In this document: positions 18,819 to 27,939 of the stretch, in pieces
Position numbering within the stretch: position 1 is the stretch's first letter
Layout: every line of letters begins with the position of its first letter
From: Shewanella saliphila
GTDB taxonomy: Bacteria; Pseudomonadota; Gammaproteobacteria; Enterobacterales; Shewanellaceae
NCBI RefSeq assembly: GCF_014648295.1
Contig: NZ_BMQV01000031.1
Location: 1 to 54,690, forward strand
Direction: 5' to 3'
DNA length: 54,690 nt
Notes under the pieces: generated by a model
What the model was told of the DNA's origin: nothing
Seen by the model: only the letters and a program-made list of their open reading frames with translations
The model's database searches: none
Program-made: the position numbers and the translations under genes

Positions 18819-19259
18819 ATGCATTATCGTCTAAGTGTATTGTTACTTTCTATGCTCGTCTTGATGTGCCCAATTCACTTTGCGCGCGCTGATACTTTAG
18901 CGCCGTTTACCAGCGACGGTTGCAGTGTATTTCCTGATGGCACCTTTGAACAGGGTGAATTATGGCTTGGTTGCTGTCAAAAACATGACTTTGATTATTG
19001 GAAAGGCGGAACGTTTGATGAGCGACTGGCTTCAGATAAAGCGTTGCGAGTATGTGTTGCTAAAGTTGGCCAGCCACAAATTGCCTTATTGATGTTAGCT
19101 GGGGTGAGGGTTGGTGGTACACCGTACTTGCCTACTCAATTTAGGTGGGGCTATGGCTGGCCTTATCCAAGAGATTATGGCGCATTAACTGCCGATGAAC
19201 TCAAACAAGTCGAGTTATTATCGACAAACACATTAATCCACACAATCTCACAAAAATAG
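18819..19259 (+). CDS. Secreted protein with phospholipase A2-like CCxxHD motif
   Basis: The protein (about 146 aa from the ATG at 18819, AAGGTG upstream) has a signal peptide (LLLSMLVLMCPIHFARA) and then FTSDGCSVFPDG and WLGCCQKHDFDYWKGG. The CCxxHD element matches the catalytic segment of phospholipase A2-like enzymes, with a preceding Asp-Gly-Cys loop that could bind calcium. Four or more Cys could form disulfides in the periplasm. Activity is inferred from the motif alone; databases often label relatives as hypothetical. It lies 75 bp after the PACE gene but has its own ribosome site. Confidence 0.6.
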   Translation: MHYRLSVLLLSMLVLMCPIHFARADTLAPFTSDGCSVFPDGTFEQGELWLGCCQKHDFDYWKGGTFDERLASDKALRVCVAKVGQPQIALLMLAGVRVGGTPYLPTQFRWGYGWPYPRDYGALTADELKQVELLSTNTLIHTISQK

Positions 19260-19436
19260 ATTAAAAATTGTAAATTTAACAGTTTTTTTGATTTTTAGAT
19301 GATCTATTATCGACACAGTGAAGTATAAATAAGCAGATTTAGACAATATTGCGCCAAAGGCGACAGAGATCACTATTTCGCTTGCAGTATGCGTTGTATT
19401 GTCTTGTTGATTAATTCATCAAAATAAGGAGTTAAC

Positions 19437-19907
19437 ATGACAGACATTGATATTGGTATCAAAAAGGATGACCGCCTTAAAATCGCAGAAGGCCTAAAAA
19501 GTTTGTTGGCCGATTCATATACACTTTATTTGCAAACTCACAACTTCCACTGGAATGTCACTGGAATTCATTTCCGCGAATTACATCTTATGTTTGAAGA
19601 GCATTACACTGAGCTTGCCACCGCAGTGGATGATATTGCAGAGCGTATTCGGACCCTTGATGTTGCCGCGCCTGGTACTTATAAAGAATTTGCTCGTTTG
19701 AGTTCAATTAAAGAGGTTGAAGGTGTACCGTCTTCAGCTGATATGGTTGATTTACTGACAAAAGGCCATGAGCAAGTGGTAAAGACCTCGCGTGAAGTGC
19801 TTAAGTTAGCCCAGGCCGCTGATGATGAGTCAACGTCAGCGTTAGTGTCTGACCGTATGCGTATACATGAAAAAACCGCATGGATGTTACGCGCAACCCG
19901 CAAGTAA
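19437..19907 (+). CDS. dps: Dps family ferritin-like DNA-binding protein
   Basis: This 156-residue protein has the Dps/ferritin four-helix pattern with the inter-subunit ferroxidase residues: [10 protein letters not shown] (His35, His38) and [24 protein letters not shown] (acidic ligands near 62-69). Dps oxidises and stores iron using hydrogen peroxide and shields DNA in stress. The N-terminus has only a few Lys residues, so DNA binding may be modest. It is monocistronic and ends in a strong terminator. Confidence 0.93.
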   Translation: MTDIDIGIKKDDRLKIAEGLKSLLADSYTLYLQTHNFHWNVTGIHFRELHLMFEEHYTELATAVDDIAERIRTLDVAAPGTYKEFARLSSIKEVEGVPSSADMVDLLTKGHEQVVKTSREVLKLAQAADDESTSALVSDRMRIHEKTAWMLRATRK

Positions 19908-19948
19908 CTTAACCTCAATTCAGATTAATAATATTAAAATGATTTTAG

Positions 19949-19976
19949 AACCGTTGGCTTACCGCCAACGGTTTTT
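19949..19976 (+). terminator. Intrinsic terminator of dps
   Basis: AACCGTTGGC and GCCAACGGTT form a 10 bp stem with loop TTACC, followed by TTTATTT. Confidence 0.9.
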
Positions 19977-20042
19977 ATTTGGCGCTAGAAAAAGCCAATC
20001 AAACCCGTTAATGTATGATTTTTATTTTATGATGATGCAGCC

Positions 20043-20813
20043 GTGACCGACAACACACACCTTACTGAACTCGCTAAACACTTATTTGCGCAACGAAATC
20101 ACGCAAATCCTAACGCCCATTTTGACGCTTTTACTGCACAAAATATTGACCAGGCCATCACTGTTCAACAGAAAATGATTGAGTTAAATGGTCATATTGC
20201 CGGCTGGAAATGCCTTGTGCCACAAGCAAACGATCAACTTATTGTGGCACCGATTTTACAAGCCGCTGAGCGTGGTCAGCAGTGTGGCATTATCCCAACA
20301 TTCAAAAGTGAACAGGCTTTAGCATTAATAGAGCCAGAAATTGCCTTTATCTTAGGTGAGGATATTGAGCCTTATCGACACTATAGTCATCAAGAAATTG
20401 ACAGTGCTATTAGCGCGACACATATGGCATTAGAGTTAATTCAAAATCGTTTTAGCCGCGACAGTCAACCAAGCTATTTGCAAAAATTGGCTGACGGTTT
20501 AAGTAACCAGGGTGTGTATATTGGCCCACAAATTCCTAAGTCGGTCGCTTATCAAGCAAGCCATGTTGATGTTGTGGTAACTGCAAATAATCAACAGCAG
20601 TCTTTTAACGGTAAGCATCCGTGTGAACTGCCGCAATTACCTGTGTATTGGATGATTAACTACTTAGCACAAAAGGGCATAAAACTCAGTGCAGGGCAGG
20701 CGATTATTACCGGTTCCTATTGCGGAGTGGTCAAAGTGCCGATGGCGACAGAAGTCAGTATTGAATATAAAGACATTGGTCAATTTAGCGTCAGCTTTGT
20801 TGATGCATTTTAG
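20043..20813 (+). CDS. 2-keto-4-pentenoate hydratase / fumarylacetoacetate hydrolase-like protein
   Basis: The protein (256 aa, GTG start) fits the hydratase family of MhpD/HpaH: IAGWKCLVP near residue 58, a central ALIEPEIAFILGEDI with metal-binding Glu residues, HMALELIQNRF, and a C-terminal LSAGQAIITGSYCG, where the family usually has GDxVxxGT(L/S). Typical members hydrate 2-hydroxypentadienoate in meta-cleavage pathways, but no such pathway is nearby, so another keto-acid may be the substrate. The start is uncertain because the ribosome site is weak. Confidence 0.78.
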   Translation: MTDNTHLTELAKHLFAQRNHANPNAHFDAFTAQNIDQAITVQQKMIELNGHIAGWKCLVPQANDQLIVAPILQAAERGQQCGIIPTFKSEQALALIEPEIAFILGEDIEPYRHYSHQEIDSAISATHMALELIQNRFSRDSQPSYLQKLADGLSNQGVYIGPQIPKSVAYQASHVDVVVTANNQQQSFNGKHPCELPQLPVYWMINYLAQKGIKLSAGQAIITGSYCGVVKVPMATEVSIEYKDIGQFSVSFVDAF

Positions 20814-20837
20814 GCTGTAGGTGTGGTTATAGATGAA

Positions 20838-20862
20838 AAAAAAGCGCCTGAGGCGCTTTTTT
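20838..20862. terminator. Bidirectional intrinsic terminator
   Basis: AAAAAAGCGCC, loop TGA and GGCGCTTTTTT form a GC-rich stem with A and T tracts on both sides. It serves the plus-strand hydratase-like gene and the convergent TetR gene. Confidence 0.9.
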
Positions 20863-21448
20863 ATTGTGCTTCTAATTGAGTAAAAAACTCTTCAAGCTGT
20901 TGGTTAACCGTGTCGGTATCGCCAGTGGCTTTTAAATACGAACGTAAGCCAATAATGTGAACCTGGAGTTTTTTAGCTATTTTTTGTTTATCAAACTCTG
21001 CAGACAAATCACCTTGCTGTTGCGCTTGCTCAACAATATTCGCAAAACGGTTTTCAACTTGGGTGAGTAAATCTTTTGCGATATCGAGCGTTTCTTGATG
21101 CGATTCATCAAGCTCTGCAAGCGTGCGCATCACCATACATAATTCACTGGGTACTTGTGCACTACACGGCACAATTAAGCCGCGAAGATACTGCTTTAAC
21201 CCATCCCAGGCGTGGTCATGTTGGGCTAATTGCTCATTAAGAACACGTGCTGATGTTTGAGCATAATTAATTAATGTTTGATGAAACAAATCGGCTTTGC
21301 TACCGAATGCGGCATAAATACTACCAGGTCGCATGTCCATGGTAGTTTGAATTTCACGCGTAGAAGTTGCTAAAAAACCTTTTTGCCAAAATAGATTTTT
21401 TGCTTTTTCAAGTACATCGTCGCGATCAAATTTTGAAATATTAGCCAT
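20861..21448 (-). CDS. TetR-family transcriptional regulator
   Basis: From the ATG at 21448 (AGAGGGG just upstream) the protein has 195 residues. Its N-terminus VLEKAKNLFWQKGFLATSTREIQTTMDMRPGSIYAAFGSKADLFHQTL is the TetR helix-turn-helix (two halves quoted as one region here by position 14-61). The all-helical C-terminus is a ligand domain. It is alone, and the neighbouring AgcS gene upstream is a possible but unproven target. Confidence 0.87.
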   Translation of the reverse strand: MANISKFDRDDVLEKAKNLFWQKGFLATSTREIQTTMDMRPGSIYAAFGSKADLFHQTLINYAQTSARVLNEQLAQHDHAWDGLKQYLRGLIVPCSAQVPSELCMVMRTLAELDESHQETLDIAKDLLTQVENRFANIVEQAQQQGDLSAEFDKQKIAKKLQVHIIGLRSYLKATGDTDTVNQQLEEFFTQLEAQ

Positions 21449-21572
21449 GAGCCCCTCTTTTGTTATCACTTCATTTTACGATATCGCATAGAGGTAAGGC
21501 CAGTGTATTACATTAATTTTTAATCACAAATGGTTATAGCCCATGTCTATTTGACTCTACATAACGCTAAAA

Positions 21573-21606
21573 AACGCAAAGTAGTGCTTTTGCTCTACTT
21601 TGCGTT
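21573..21606 (-). terminator. Terminator of the AgcS symporter gene
   Basis: AACGCAAAGTAG and CTACTTTGCGTT form a 12 bp stem with an inner GC-CTTTT-GC-like loop. On the minus strand it is followed by a short T run (AAAA on the plus strand at about 21569). Confidence 0.75.
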
Positions 21607-21635
21607 ATTAACAAGGGAGAGTTGGCTATATAGGA

Positions 21636-23042
21636 TTACGACCATACACCGTCTTCAGTTTTACCTTGAATTTTCACATCAGCCAGTTTGAATTCAGGTT
21701 TATTGGTGGCTTTAAGTTTGACTTGATAGTCGCGGGTTAAATTAACAATGGTTGGAGTTAACAGCATCAATGCACTGATATTCACCACCGTCATTAAACC
21801 CAGTGCCATGTCGGCCATGTTCCACACTTCTTTTAAACTGGCGTTTGCACCCCAATACACCATACCTAAATACAGCAGGGTGTAACTGGTACGGCCATAA
21901 ATATTATCCAGTTTAAACAGGTGTAAGTTACTCTCGGCATAGGCGTAATTGGCTACCACAGAGGTAAAAGAGAATAGGGTGATAATAATGGCCACAAACA
22001 TATCGCCGCTCATGCCCATGTGATGAGTCATGGCATTTTGAGTAATACGAATGCCCTCCATTTCGCTGCCGATATTACCTTGCGCCAGTAAAATCACAAT
22101 GGCGGTACAGCTACACAACACCATAGTGTCAATAAACACCCCAAGCATTTGCACGTAACCTTGCGCAACCGGATGGTTAGGCACAGGCGTTGCACCTGCC
22201 GCAGCATGCGGAACACTACCGGCACCGGCTTCGTTAGAATATAAACCACGCTGAATACCATTTTTTATTGCCGCGCCTAATGCGCCAGCGCCGGCTTCGG
22301 TTAAGCCAAAGGCCGAGTTAAAGATATCCATTAATACTGCAGGCACTTGCTGAATATTGATTAAGGTGACCGTTACGGCAGCCAAAATAAAGGCGAGTCC
22401 CATAAACGGCACAATTAATTCCGCAAAGCGGGCGATACTGCGCAGGCCGCCCATCACAATAATGCCGGCAATAAAGGTGATAACAGCACCTGAGTACACG
22501 CTGGAGATCTCAAAGGTGTGATTAAGGGCATCGGTGATGGTGTTAGCTTGCATGGCACTAAAACTAATGCCATAACCTAAAAATAAACACAGCGCGAACA
22601 ACACGGCAAGCCAAGGCTTATTTAGCCCCGCGCGAATGTAGTAGGCGGGGCCGCCGCGGTATTCTTTATGATCGTCTCTGACTTTATACAGCTGACCTAA
22701 AATACTTTCAGCAAACCCGGTAGCCATACCGAGCAGTGCTATCACCCACATCCAAAACACGGCGCCACTGCCGCCAAGAGATATCGCCATGGCAACGCCA
22801 GCTAAGTTACCGGTACCTACCCGGGCTGATAACCCAGTACACAAAGCTTGATAAGAACTGATCCCTGATTTATCGCCCTGGGTACTGCCTTTCATCACTT
22901 TAAACATGTAAGCAAAGTGGCGCAGTTGAATAAAGCGTAACCTCAATGAAAACCATACACCTGCAAATACTAATATGTAGATCAGTACTTGGTATTCGCC
23001 CCATAAAACATTATTAGCGAATGACACAATTTCATTAATCAT
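21636..23042 (-). CDS. Sodium:alanine (amino acid) symporter, AgcS family
   Basis: The 468-residue protein has about eleven membrane segments and AGCS signatures: SARVGTGNLAGVAMAISLGGSGAVFWMWV near 69-97, GMATGFAESILGQLYK, and GIQRGLYSNEAGAGSVPHAAA near 263. These residues line the sodium and amino acid sites. It should import alanine or glycine with sodium across the inner membrane. It is monocistronic with a good AAGGGA site and ends in a terminator. Confidence 0.92.
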   Translation of the reverse strand: MINEIVSFANNVLWGEYQVLIYILVFAGVWFSLRLRFIQLRHFAYMFKVMKGSTQGDKSGISSYQALCTGLSARVGTGNLAGVAMAISLGGSGAVFWMWVIALLGMATGFAESILGQLYKVRDDHKEYRGGPAYYIRAGLNKPWLAVLFALCLFLGYGISFSAMQANTITDALNHTFEISSVYSGAVITFIAGIIVMGGLRSIARFAELIVPFMGLAFILAAVTVTLINIQQVPAVLMDIFNSAFGLTEAGAGALGAAIKNGIQRGLYSNEAGAGSVPHAAAGATPVPNHPVAQGYVQMLGVFIDTMVLCSCTAIVILLAQGNIGSEMEGIRITQNAMTHHMGMSGDMFVAIIITLFSFTSVVANYAYAESNLHLFKLDNIYGRTSYTLLYLGMVYWGANASLKEVWNMADMALGLMTVVNISALMLLTPTIVNLTRDYQVKLKATNKPEFKLADVKIQGKTEDGVWS

Positions 23043-23443
23043 TGAACAAATCCCTTGGTTTATCTCAATTTTTGAGGTTTTTATTAGCCGTATTAAGCAG
23101 CCTGACGTTAATATCGTCAGTCCATTATCTTAAAAGTGAATAAGTATTTTTTAATCGGTAACCGCTTAATAAATAGACTGAAATAGAATTGAGCTAAACA
23201 GCTTAATAGAATTATTATGCAATTAAAATACATTAATAACACTAAAGGCTTTGGATTTGAAGTGGCGTAACAATATAGCGATAAAAAAGTCACCTAGCGA
23301 TTTATTTCACGGTAGGCTTGTGGGGCGGCGACAATATCGATTGATTTTTTCGGGTAATATTTACGCAATTGATAAGTGTCGTTAGGTTGATTATTGTTTG
23401 CTGTGAGATTATAGGGTTGCGTCAATAAGTTAGGATAATAAAT
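23043..23443. other. Divergent intergenic region between the symporter and the sensor kinase
   Basis: This 401 bp AT-rich gap must hold promoters for both genes. No gene or strong hairpin was recognised. AGGATAA before 23444 is the ribosome site of the kinase. Confidence 0.3.
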
Positions 23444-24844
23444 ATGGCAAATCTGAAACTGCCTTTTAATGCAAATCAACAACAATTAGCACTGTTACGA
23501 TTGGTTAACTGGGGTCTAAAAATAGGCCTTATTGTGTTTGCGGCTGATTTATTTGGCTTAACCACACCGCCAACAACCTTAAGTTATGTATTGATTATCG
23601 AAGCGTGTTATGTGGGATTTAGTTATCGATTTCATCGCCTGAGTATCGACAATCATGGTTTATTGTTTTTAACCTTACTGCTGGACACCTTATTTTGGGC
23701 CACCTGGTTGTATTTCACCGGCGGTGCCACCAATGCGTTTGTATCATTACTACTGCTGCCGATAGCCATTTCTGCAATTACCTTACCTCGTTGGGCGCCC
23801 TGGTCGTTAACGGCGTTGTCGACTGCGGTTTATAGTTTGATGATTATCAATATTCCTGATCACAGCGTTGATGATACAACTAACACAGCAGCGGATATGC
23901 ATGCGGGCCATGATATGAGCCAAATGGCAATGGGCATGCCTGCCAATCCCAATATGAGTCACAGCATGAATATGAGCATGGACATGGGCTCGCATTATTT
24001 AGGCATGTGGTTCAATTTTGTTATTTCAGCGTTAGTGTTAACCATTACCGTGGGCTTTATTGCTAAACGTATTCGGCAAAAAAATGTTGAGTTACGCTAT
24101 TTACGTGAAGCGCAATTAAGGCAAGAAAAGATCCTTGCCTTAGGTACCGCATCAGCGCAAATGGCGCACCAACTCGCCACGCCATTGGCAACGTTACGCT
24201 TATTAGTGGATGAAATATCAGACACAGCCCATGATGCCGAGCAAACTGAATTACTGGCAGATATGCAGCAAGCACTCAACCGCTGTGAAGTGACCTTAAG
24301 CGACTTACGCTTAGCGACTGAGTCCATTCGTGAGCAAAAATTGTTGCAACAATCTGTTGCTAAGCTGGTGGCCTTGTTGTCAGAGCAGGTCAGTTTATTA
24401 ATGCCCGAAACACAATTAAGCCTGCATATTTCCCCTGAAGCAGAAACCACCATTTTGCATACCGACATGAGTTTACTGCCGGCGTTATTGGCGCTCATTC
24501 AAAATGGCGCTCAGGCTAGTGAAGACAATCAACAAGGTGCTAAGGTCGACATTAATATCAGCGTATCGCAATCGTCATCTCGTTCGCCATCTACTCAGAT
24601 AATGCCTCAAGAGATCAGCATTATTATTCGCGACTATGGCGTGGGTATTGCGACACATTTATTATCCACATTAGGCAGTAATATGGTTAGCAGCCCTAAA
24701 GGCTTAGGGATTGCGGTATTATTAAGCCACACCAGTTTTGAGCGTTTAGGTGGTAAGTTATACCTTAAAGCGCATCCAGAGGGTGGCACTGAAGCCATCG
24801 TGACTTTACCATTAGCAGCCAAAGCGGATCACACAGAGGTTTAA
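23444..24844 (+). CDS. RegB/PrrB-type redox sensor histidine kinase with a Met/His-rich periplasmic loop
   Basis: In 466 residues, six membrane segments (about 15-205) carry GGATNAF at 93-99, matching the quinone-binding box GGxxNPF of RegB. The kinase core has the H-box AQMAHQLATPLATL with phospho-His242, an N-box ALIQNGAQAS, and RDYGVGIA plus SPKGLGIAV in the ATP-lid region. Unusual is the loop before the last helix: residues 152-188 contain eleven Met and four His, like copper-binding segments. The conserved redox Cys of RegB was not found near the H-box. It is followed after 31 bp by its response regulator gene. Confidence 0.88.
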   Translation: MANLKLPFNANQQQLALLRLVNWGLKIGLIVFAADLFGLTTPPTTLSYVLIIEACYVGFSYRFHRLSIDNHGLLFLTLLLDTLFWATWLYFTGGATNAFVSLLLLPIAISAITLPRWAPWSLTALSTAVYSLMIINIPDHSVDDTTNTAADMHAGHDMSQMAMGMPANPNMSHSMNMSMDMGSHYLGMWFNFVISALVLTITVGFIAKRIRQKNVELRYLREAQLRQEKILALGTASAQMAHQLATPLATLRLLVDEISDTAHDAEQTELLADMQQALNRCEVTLSDLRLATESIREQKLLQQSVAKLVALLSEQVSLLMPETQLSLHISPEAETTILHTDMSLLPALLALIQNGAQASEDNQQGAKVDINISVSQSSSRSPSTQIMPQEISIIIRDYGVGIATHLLSTLGSNMVSSPKGLGIAVLLSHTSFERLGGKLYLKAHPEGGTEAIVTLPLAAKADHTEV

Positions 24845-24875
24845 CGGTTATCGTTAAGGGTACATTGAGACGTAG

Positions 24876-25427
24876 ATGAATAAATTACTCATAATTGAAG
24901 ATGATACCGCGTTAGCCGCGATTTTATCTCGGCGTTTAGCACGCCATGGTTTTGAATGTAAAACCTGTGACAATGCCAGCGACAGCTTACTAATGGCCAG
25001 GCAATTTATGCCAACGCACATTGTACTCGACATGAAGTTGGCACAAAGTAATGGTTTGTCGTTAATCAAACCGTTAAGGCTGCAATTGCCGCATGTGTAT
25101 ATGGTACTGCTTACCGGCTTTGCCAGCATTGCCACTGCGGTAGAGGCGATACGTTTAGGCGCAGATAACTACCTTGCCAAACCTGTCGACACTCAAACCC
25201 TGCTCAATGCGCTGCATTCATCCAGCACCACTTTTAGTGCAGAACCCGATGAATTTGAAGCCATCACCGAGCAACCTCTCAACCCCAAACGCCTAGAGTG
25301 GGAGCACATTCAACAAGTGCTCGCCAATAATAATGGCAACGTATCAGAAACCGCCCGCCAACTCGGCATGCATCGCCGTACTTTGCAGCGCAAGTTATTA
25401 AAAAAGCCCACGGCGGATAATCGATAG
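24876..25427 (+). CDS. RegA/PrrA/ActR-type response regulator
   Basis: The 183-residue protein has a receiver domain with the acidic pocket at 8-10, phospho-acceptor Asp52 (IVLDMKL), Thr80 and Lys102, then a linker and a Fis-type helix-turn-helix (NVSETARQLGMHRRTLQRKL at 153-172) characteristic of RegA. With the preceding kinase it forms a redox two-component system that in relatives tunes respiratory and redox-balancing genes. Local targets are not visible. Confidence 0.92.
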   Translation: MNKLLIIEDDTALAAILSRRLARHGFECKTCDNASDSLLMARQFMPTHIVLDMKLAQSNGLSLIKPLRLQLPHVYMVLLTGFASIATAVEAIRLGADNYLAKPVDTQTLLNALHSSSTTFSAEPDEFEAITEQPLNPKRLEWEHIQQVLANNNGNVSETARQLGMHRRTLQRKLLKKPTADNR

Positions 25428-25564
25428 TGTTGATGGTTGTAAAAGGTCAAGGGAGATATTGCCTGCAATCATTAACGTGTCGATATCTGCCCATACTATG
25501 ACTCTCAATACGATAAGCGTATTCCTTATCTGATTACAGGCTAACGAAAATGTTAACCGTATCG

Positions 25565-26617
25565 CTAACGTGTTTTAGCTAAAAGCTCGTTTCTGACAAT
25601 TTCAGCTCCGGCAGTTAAAGCTTTAAGTTTGTCTGTGGCTACTTGATGCGTTAACGGCGCCATGCCGCAGTTGGTGCAAGGGTAGAGCTTGTCGGCATCA
25701 ACAAATTGCAGGGCTTTGCGTAACGTGTCTGCCACTTCCTCTGGCGTTTCTATGGTATTGCTTGCCACGTCAATCGCGCCAACCATGACTTTTTTACCGC
25801 GAATGAGTTCAAGCAGTTCTATTGGCACATGAGAGTTGTGGCATTCGAGTGAGATGATATCGATACTCGATTGTTGCAGCTTAGGAAACGCTTGTTCATA
25901 TTGACGCCACTCTGATCCTAAGGATTTTTTCCAGTCGGTATTGGCTTTTATGCCATAGCCATAACATATATGTACTGCTGTTTCGCATTTTAGGCCTTCT
26001 ATGGCTCGTTCTAAACATGCGATGCCCCAATCATTCACCTCATCAAAAAACACGTTAAATGCTGGCTCATCAAATTGGATAATATCCACGCCCGCCGCCT
26101 CTAACTCTCTGGCTTCTTGATTGAGTATTTTGGCAAATTCCCAGGCGAGTTTTTCGCGACTTTTGTAATGGTCATCAAAAAGTGTATCTATCATGGTCAT
26201 GGGGCCAGGTAGCGCCCATTTAATCGGTTGTGTGGTTTGTTGGCGTAAAAACTTGGCGTCTTCAACAAAGACTGACTTTTGCCGACTCACAGGCCCTACA
26301 ACGGTAGGGACGCTAGCATCATAGCGATCACGAATTTTAACGGTTTTACGTTTTTGAAAATCAACGCCGTTGAGGTGTTCAATAAAGGTAGTGACAAAGT
26401 GTTGCCGTGTTTGCTCGCCATCGCTAACAATATTGATGCCTGCTTGCTGTTGGTCGTGTAATGACAATCGCAGCGCATCTTGTTTGCCAACAACTAACTC
26501 GCCACCTTGTAATTTCCAGGGGGACCACAGTGTTTCAGGTTCGGCCAGCCATAAAGGTTTAGGCAAACTGCCAGCCGTTGAAGTCGGTAATAGCGTATTT
26601 TTAAGCGATGTTTTCAT
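25565..26617 (-). CDS. mesD: MesD-type core methionine synthase (folate-independent, MetE C-terminal fold)
   Basis: At 350 residues this is the catalytic half of MetE without the folate-binding N-terminal duplicate. Zinc and homocysteine ligands can be placed at His216 and Cys218 (VHICYGYG), Glu258 (ISLECHNS) and Cys317 (PCTNCGM); the DEPAF segment (183-187) is also conserved. Bacterial core-MetE proteins next to a DUF1852 gene were named MesD; they make methionine with a methyl donor that is not methyl-folate and need MesX and oxygen. The DUF1852-like gene lies 56 bp upstream here, supporting this over a plain MetE fragment. Confidence 0.88.
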   Translation of the reverse strand: MKTSLKNTLLPTSTAGSLPKPLWLAEPETLWSPWKLQGGELVVGKQDALRLSLHDQQQAGINIVSDGEQTRQHFVTTFIEHLNGVDFQKRKTVKIRDRYDASVPTVVGPVSRQKSVFVEDAKFLRQQTTQPIKWALPGPMTMIDTLFDDHYKSREKLAWEFAKILNQEARELEAAGVDIIQFDEPAFNVFFDEVNDWGIACLERAIEGLKCETAVHICYGYGIKANTDWKKSLGSEWRQYEQAFPKLQQSSIDIISLECHNSHVPIELLELIRGKKVMVGAIDVASNTIETPEEVADTLRKALQFVDADKLYPCTNCGMAPLTHQVATDKLKALTAGAEIVRNELLAKTR

Positions 26618-26673
26618 AGTATTAATGCCATCAATTGGGGTTAACGTTTAACCTGGGTTATTAAGCCTAGCGA

Positions 26674-27648
26674 TTACGCATAATGAGCAGTCCATTGCTC
26701 AAGCACTGCTTGGTAGGGCTTAATAAAGTGCTCCGCTGCAAATTTGCCTTGCTCACTAGCCAGTTGGCTACGTTCGGCGCGATCGTAAACAATCTGAGTG
26801 AGTGAATGATCGAGGTTATTTAAGTTCGGTTGATAGCATTTGCCTGCCACGGCATTGGCATTATAAATCTCAGGGCGGTAGATTTTTTGAAAGGTGCCCA
26901 TGGTGCTTATGGTGCTTATCAGCTCAAAGTGGCTGTAGTCATTGAGTAAATCGCCCACAAAATAAAACGCTAACGGCGCCACAGTATTGGGCGGCATAAA
27001 GTAGCGTACCTGTAAGCCCATTTTTTGGAAATATTGCTCAGTTAACGACGACTCATTGGGCAGGTATTCAACCCCTAATACCGGATGTTGATTCTCTGTA
27101 CGCTGATAGGTTTTGTTATCCGACACGCTGAGGCAGATAACCGGTGGCTTAGTAAAGTGCTGTTTGTAAACATCTGAATTCACAAAAGACTTAAATAGCT
27201 TGCCATGCAGTTCGCCAAAGTCAGTTGGAATACTAAATTTCGCTTGGTCTTTGTTATGTTCTGGCAGTAAGACGCTAAAGTCGTAATCGCGTAAATAAGA
27301 TGAAAAATTATTGCCAACAATACCGTCAATGCGTTTGTTGGTTTTGCTATCCACAATGGTGGTTTTCAAAATTTCAATCGACGGGAAGGCTTGGCCACTG
27401 CCTGCTATATCGATATTGACCGAAATGATTTCAAGTTCGACAGTATAGCGATCGCCTTTAGGGTTATCCCAATGCGCTAAGGCATTAAAACTATTGTCTA
27501 TCATCGTTAATGCTTTACGTAAGTTAGCCTGACGATAGCTTCCACGGGCTAAATTGGCAAAGTTAGTGGTGATCCGCGTTGTGTCTGAGGGATGATAGTT
27601 TTCATCAAGACAAATGCGATTAACGGTAAAGGTAAATTGTTTATTCAT
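26674..27648 (-). CDS. mesX: DUF1852 protein MesX, partner of MesD
   Basis: This 324-residue protein (TFTVNRICLDENYHPSDTTRITTNFANLARG at the N-terminus, then QPNLNNLDHSLTQIVYDRAERS near the C-terminus) is recognised as DUF1852. The family is almost always next to core-MetE genes and was shown genetically in Acinetobacter to be required for MesD function. It has no membrane segment. The biochemical role, possibly generating or transferring the methyl donor in an oxygen-dependent step, remains unknown. It is first in the mesX-mesD unit. A MetJ box was not recognised upstream. Confidence 0.85.
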   Translation of the reverse strand: MNKQFTFTVNRICLDENYHPSDTTRITTNFANLARGSYRQANLRKALTMIDNSFNALAHWDNPKGDRYTVELEIISVNIDIAGSGQAFPSIEILKTTIVDSKTNKRIDGIVGNNFSSYLRDYDFSVLLPEHNKDQAKFSIPTDFGELHGKLFKSFVNSDVYKQHFTKPPVICLSVSDNKTYQRTENQHPVLGVEYLPNESSLTEQYFQKMGLQVRYFMPPNTVAPLAFYFVGDLLNDYSHFELISTISTMGTFQKIYRPEIYNANAVAGKCYQPNLNNLDHSLTQIVYDRAERSQLASEQGKFAAEHFIKPYQAVLEQWTAHYA

Positions 27649-27939
27649 GATGTTGTGGTTCCCATTTTTCTGCTCTCAAACCCGAATTAATGCGTTACTC
27701 ATTGCGCTGATTATTAAGTCAGTAGAGCTCAGCACTTTTTCAAACTGACGGCTTAAGTAACAGCTTAATATCAACTCTAAATAAGCTTGCTAAGCGATGA
27801 GTCATTTATACGTGGTTTGGCACATCAACAAAAACGGGTTTATTTCACCTGCAACATGAGCGCAATTCATCATCAGTAAACAATGTGATTAGCATAGGCG
27901 GTCGCCTGAAAACATTGGTTGTTAGCTACTTTCTCGTCC
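27649..27939. other. Intergenic region upstream of mesX, leading into the repeat island
   Basis: No gene is seen. The mesX promoter should be here. The left inverted repeat of the island begins at about 27940. Confidence 0.3.
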
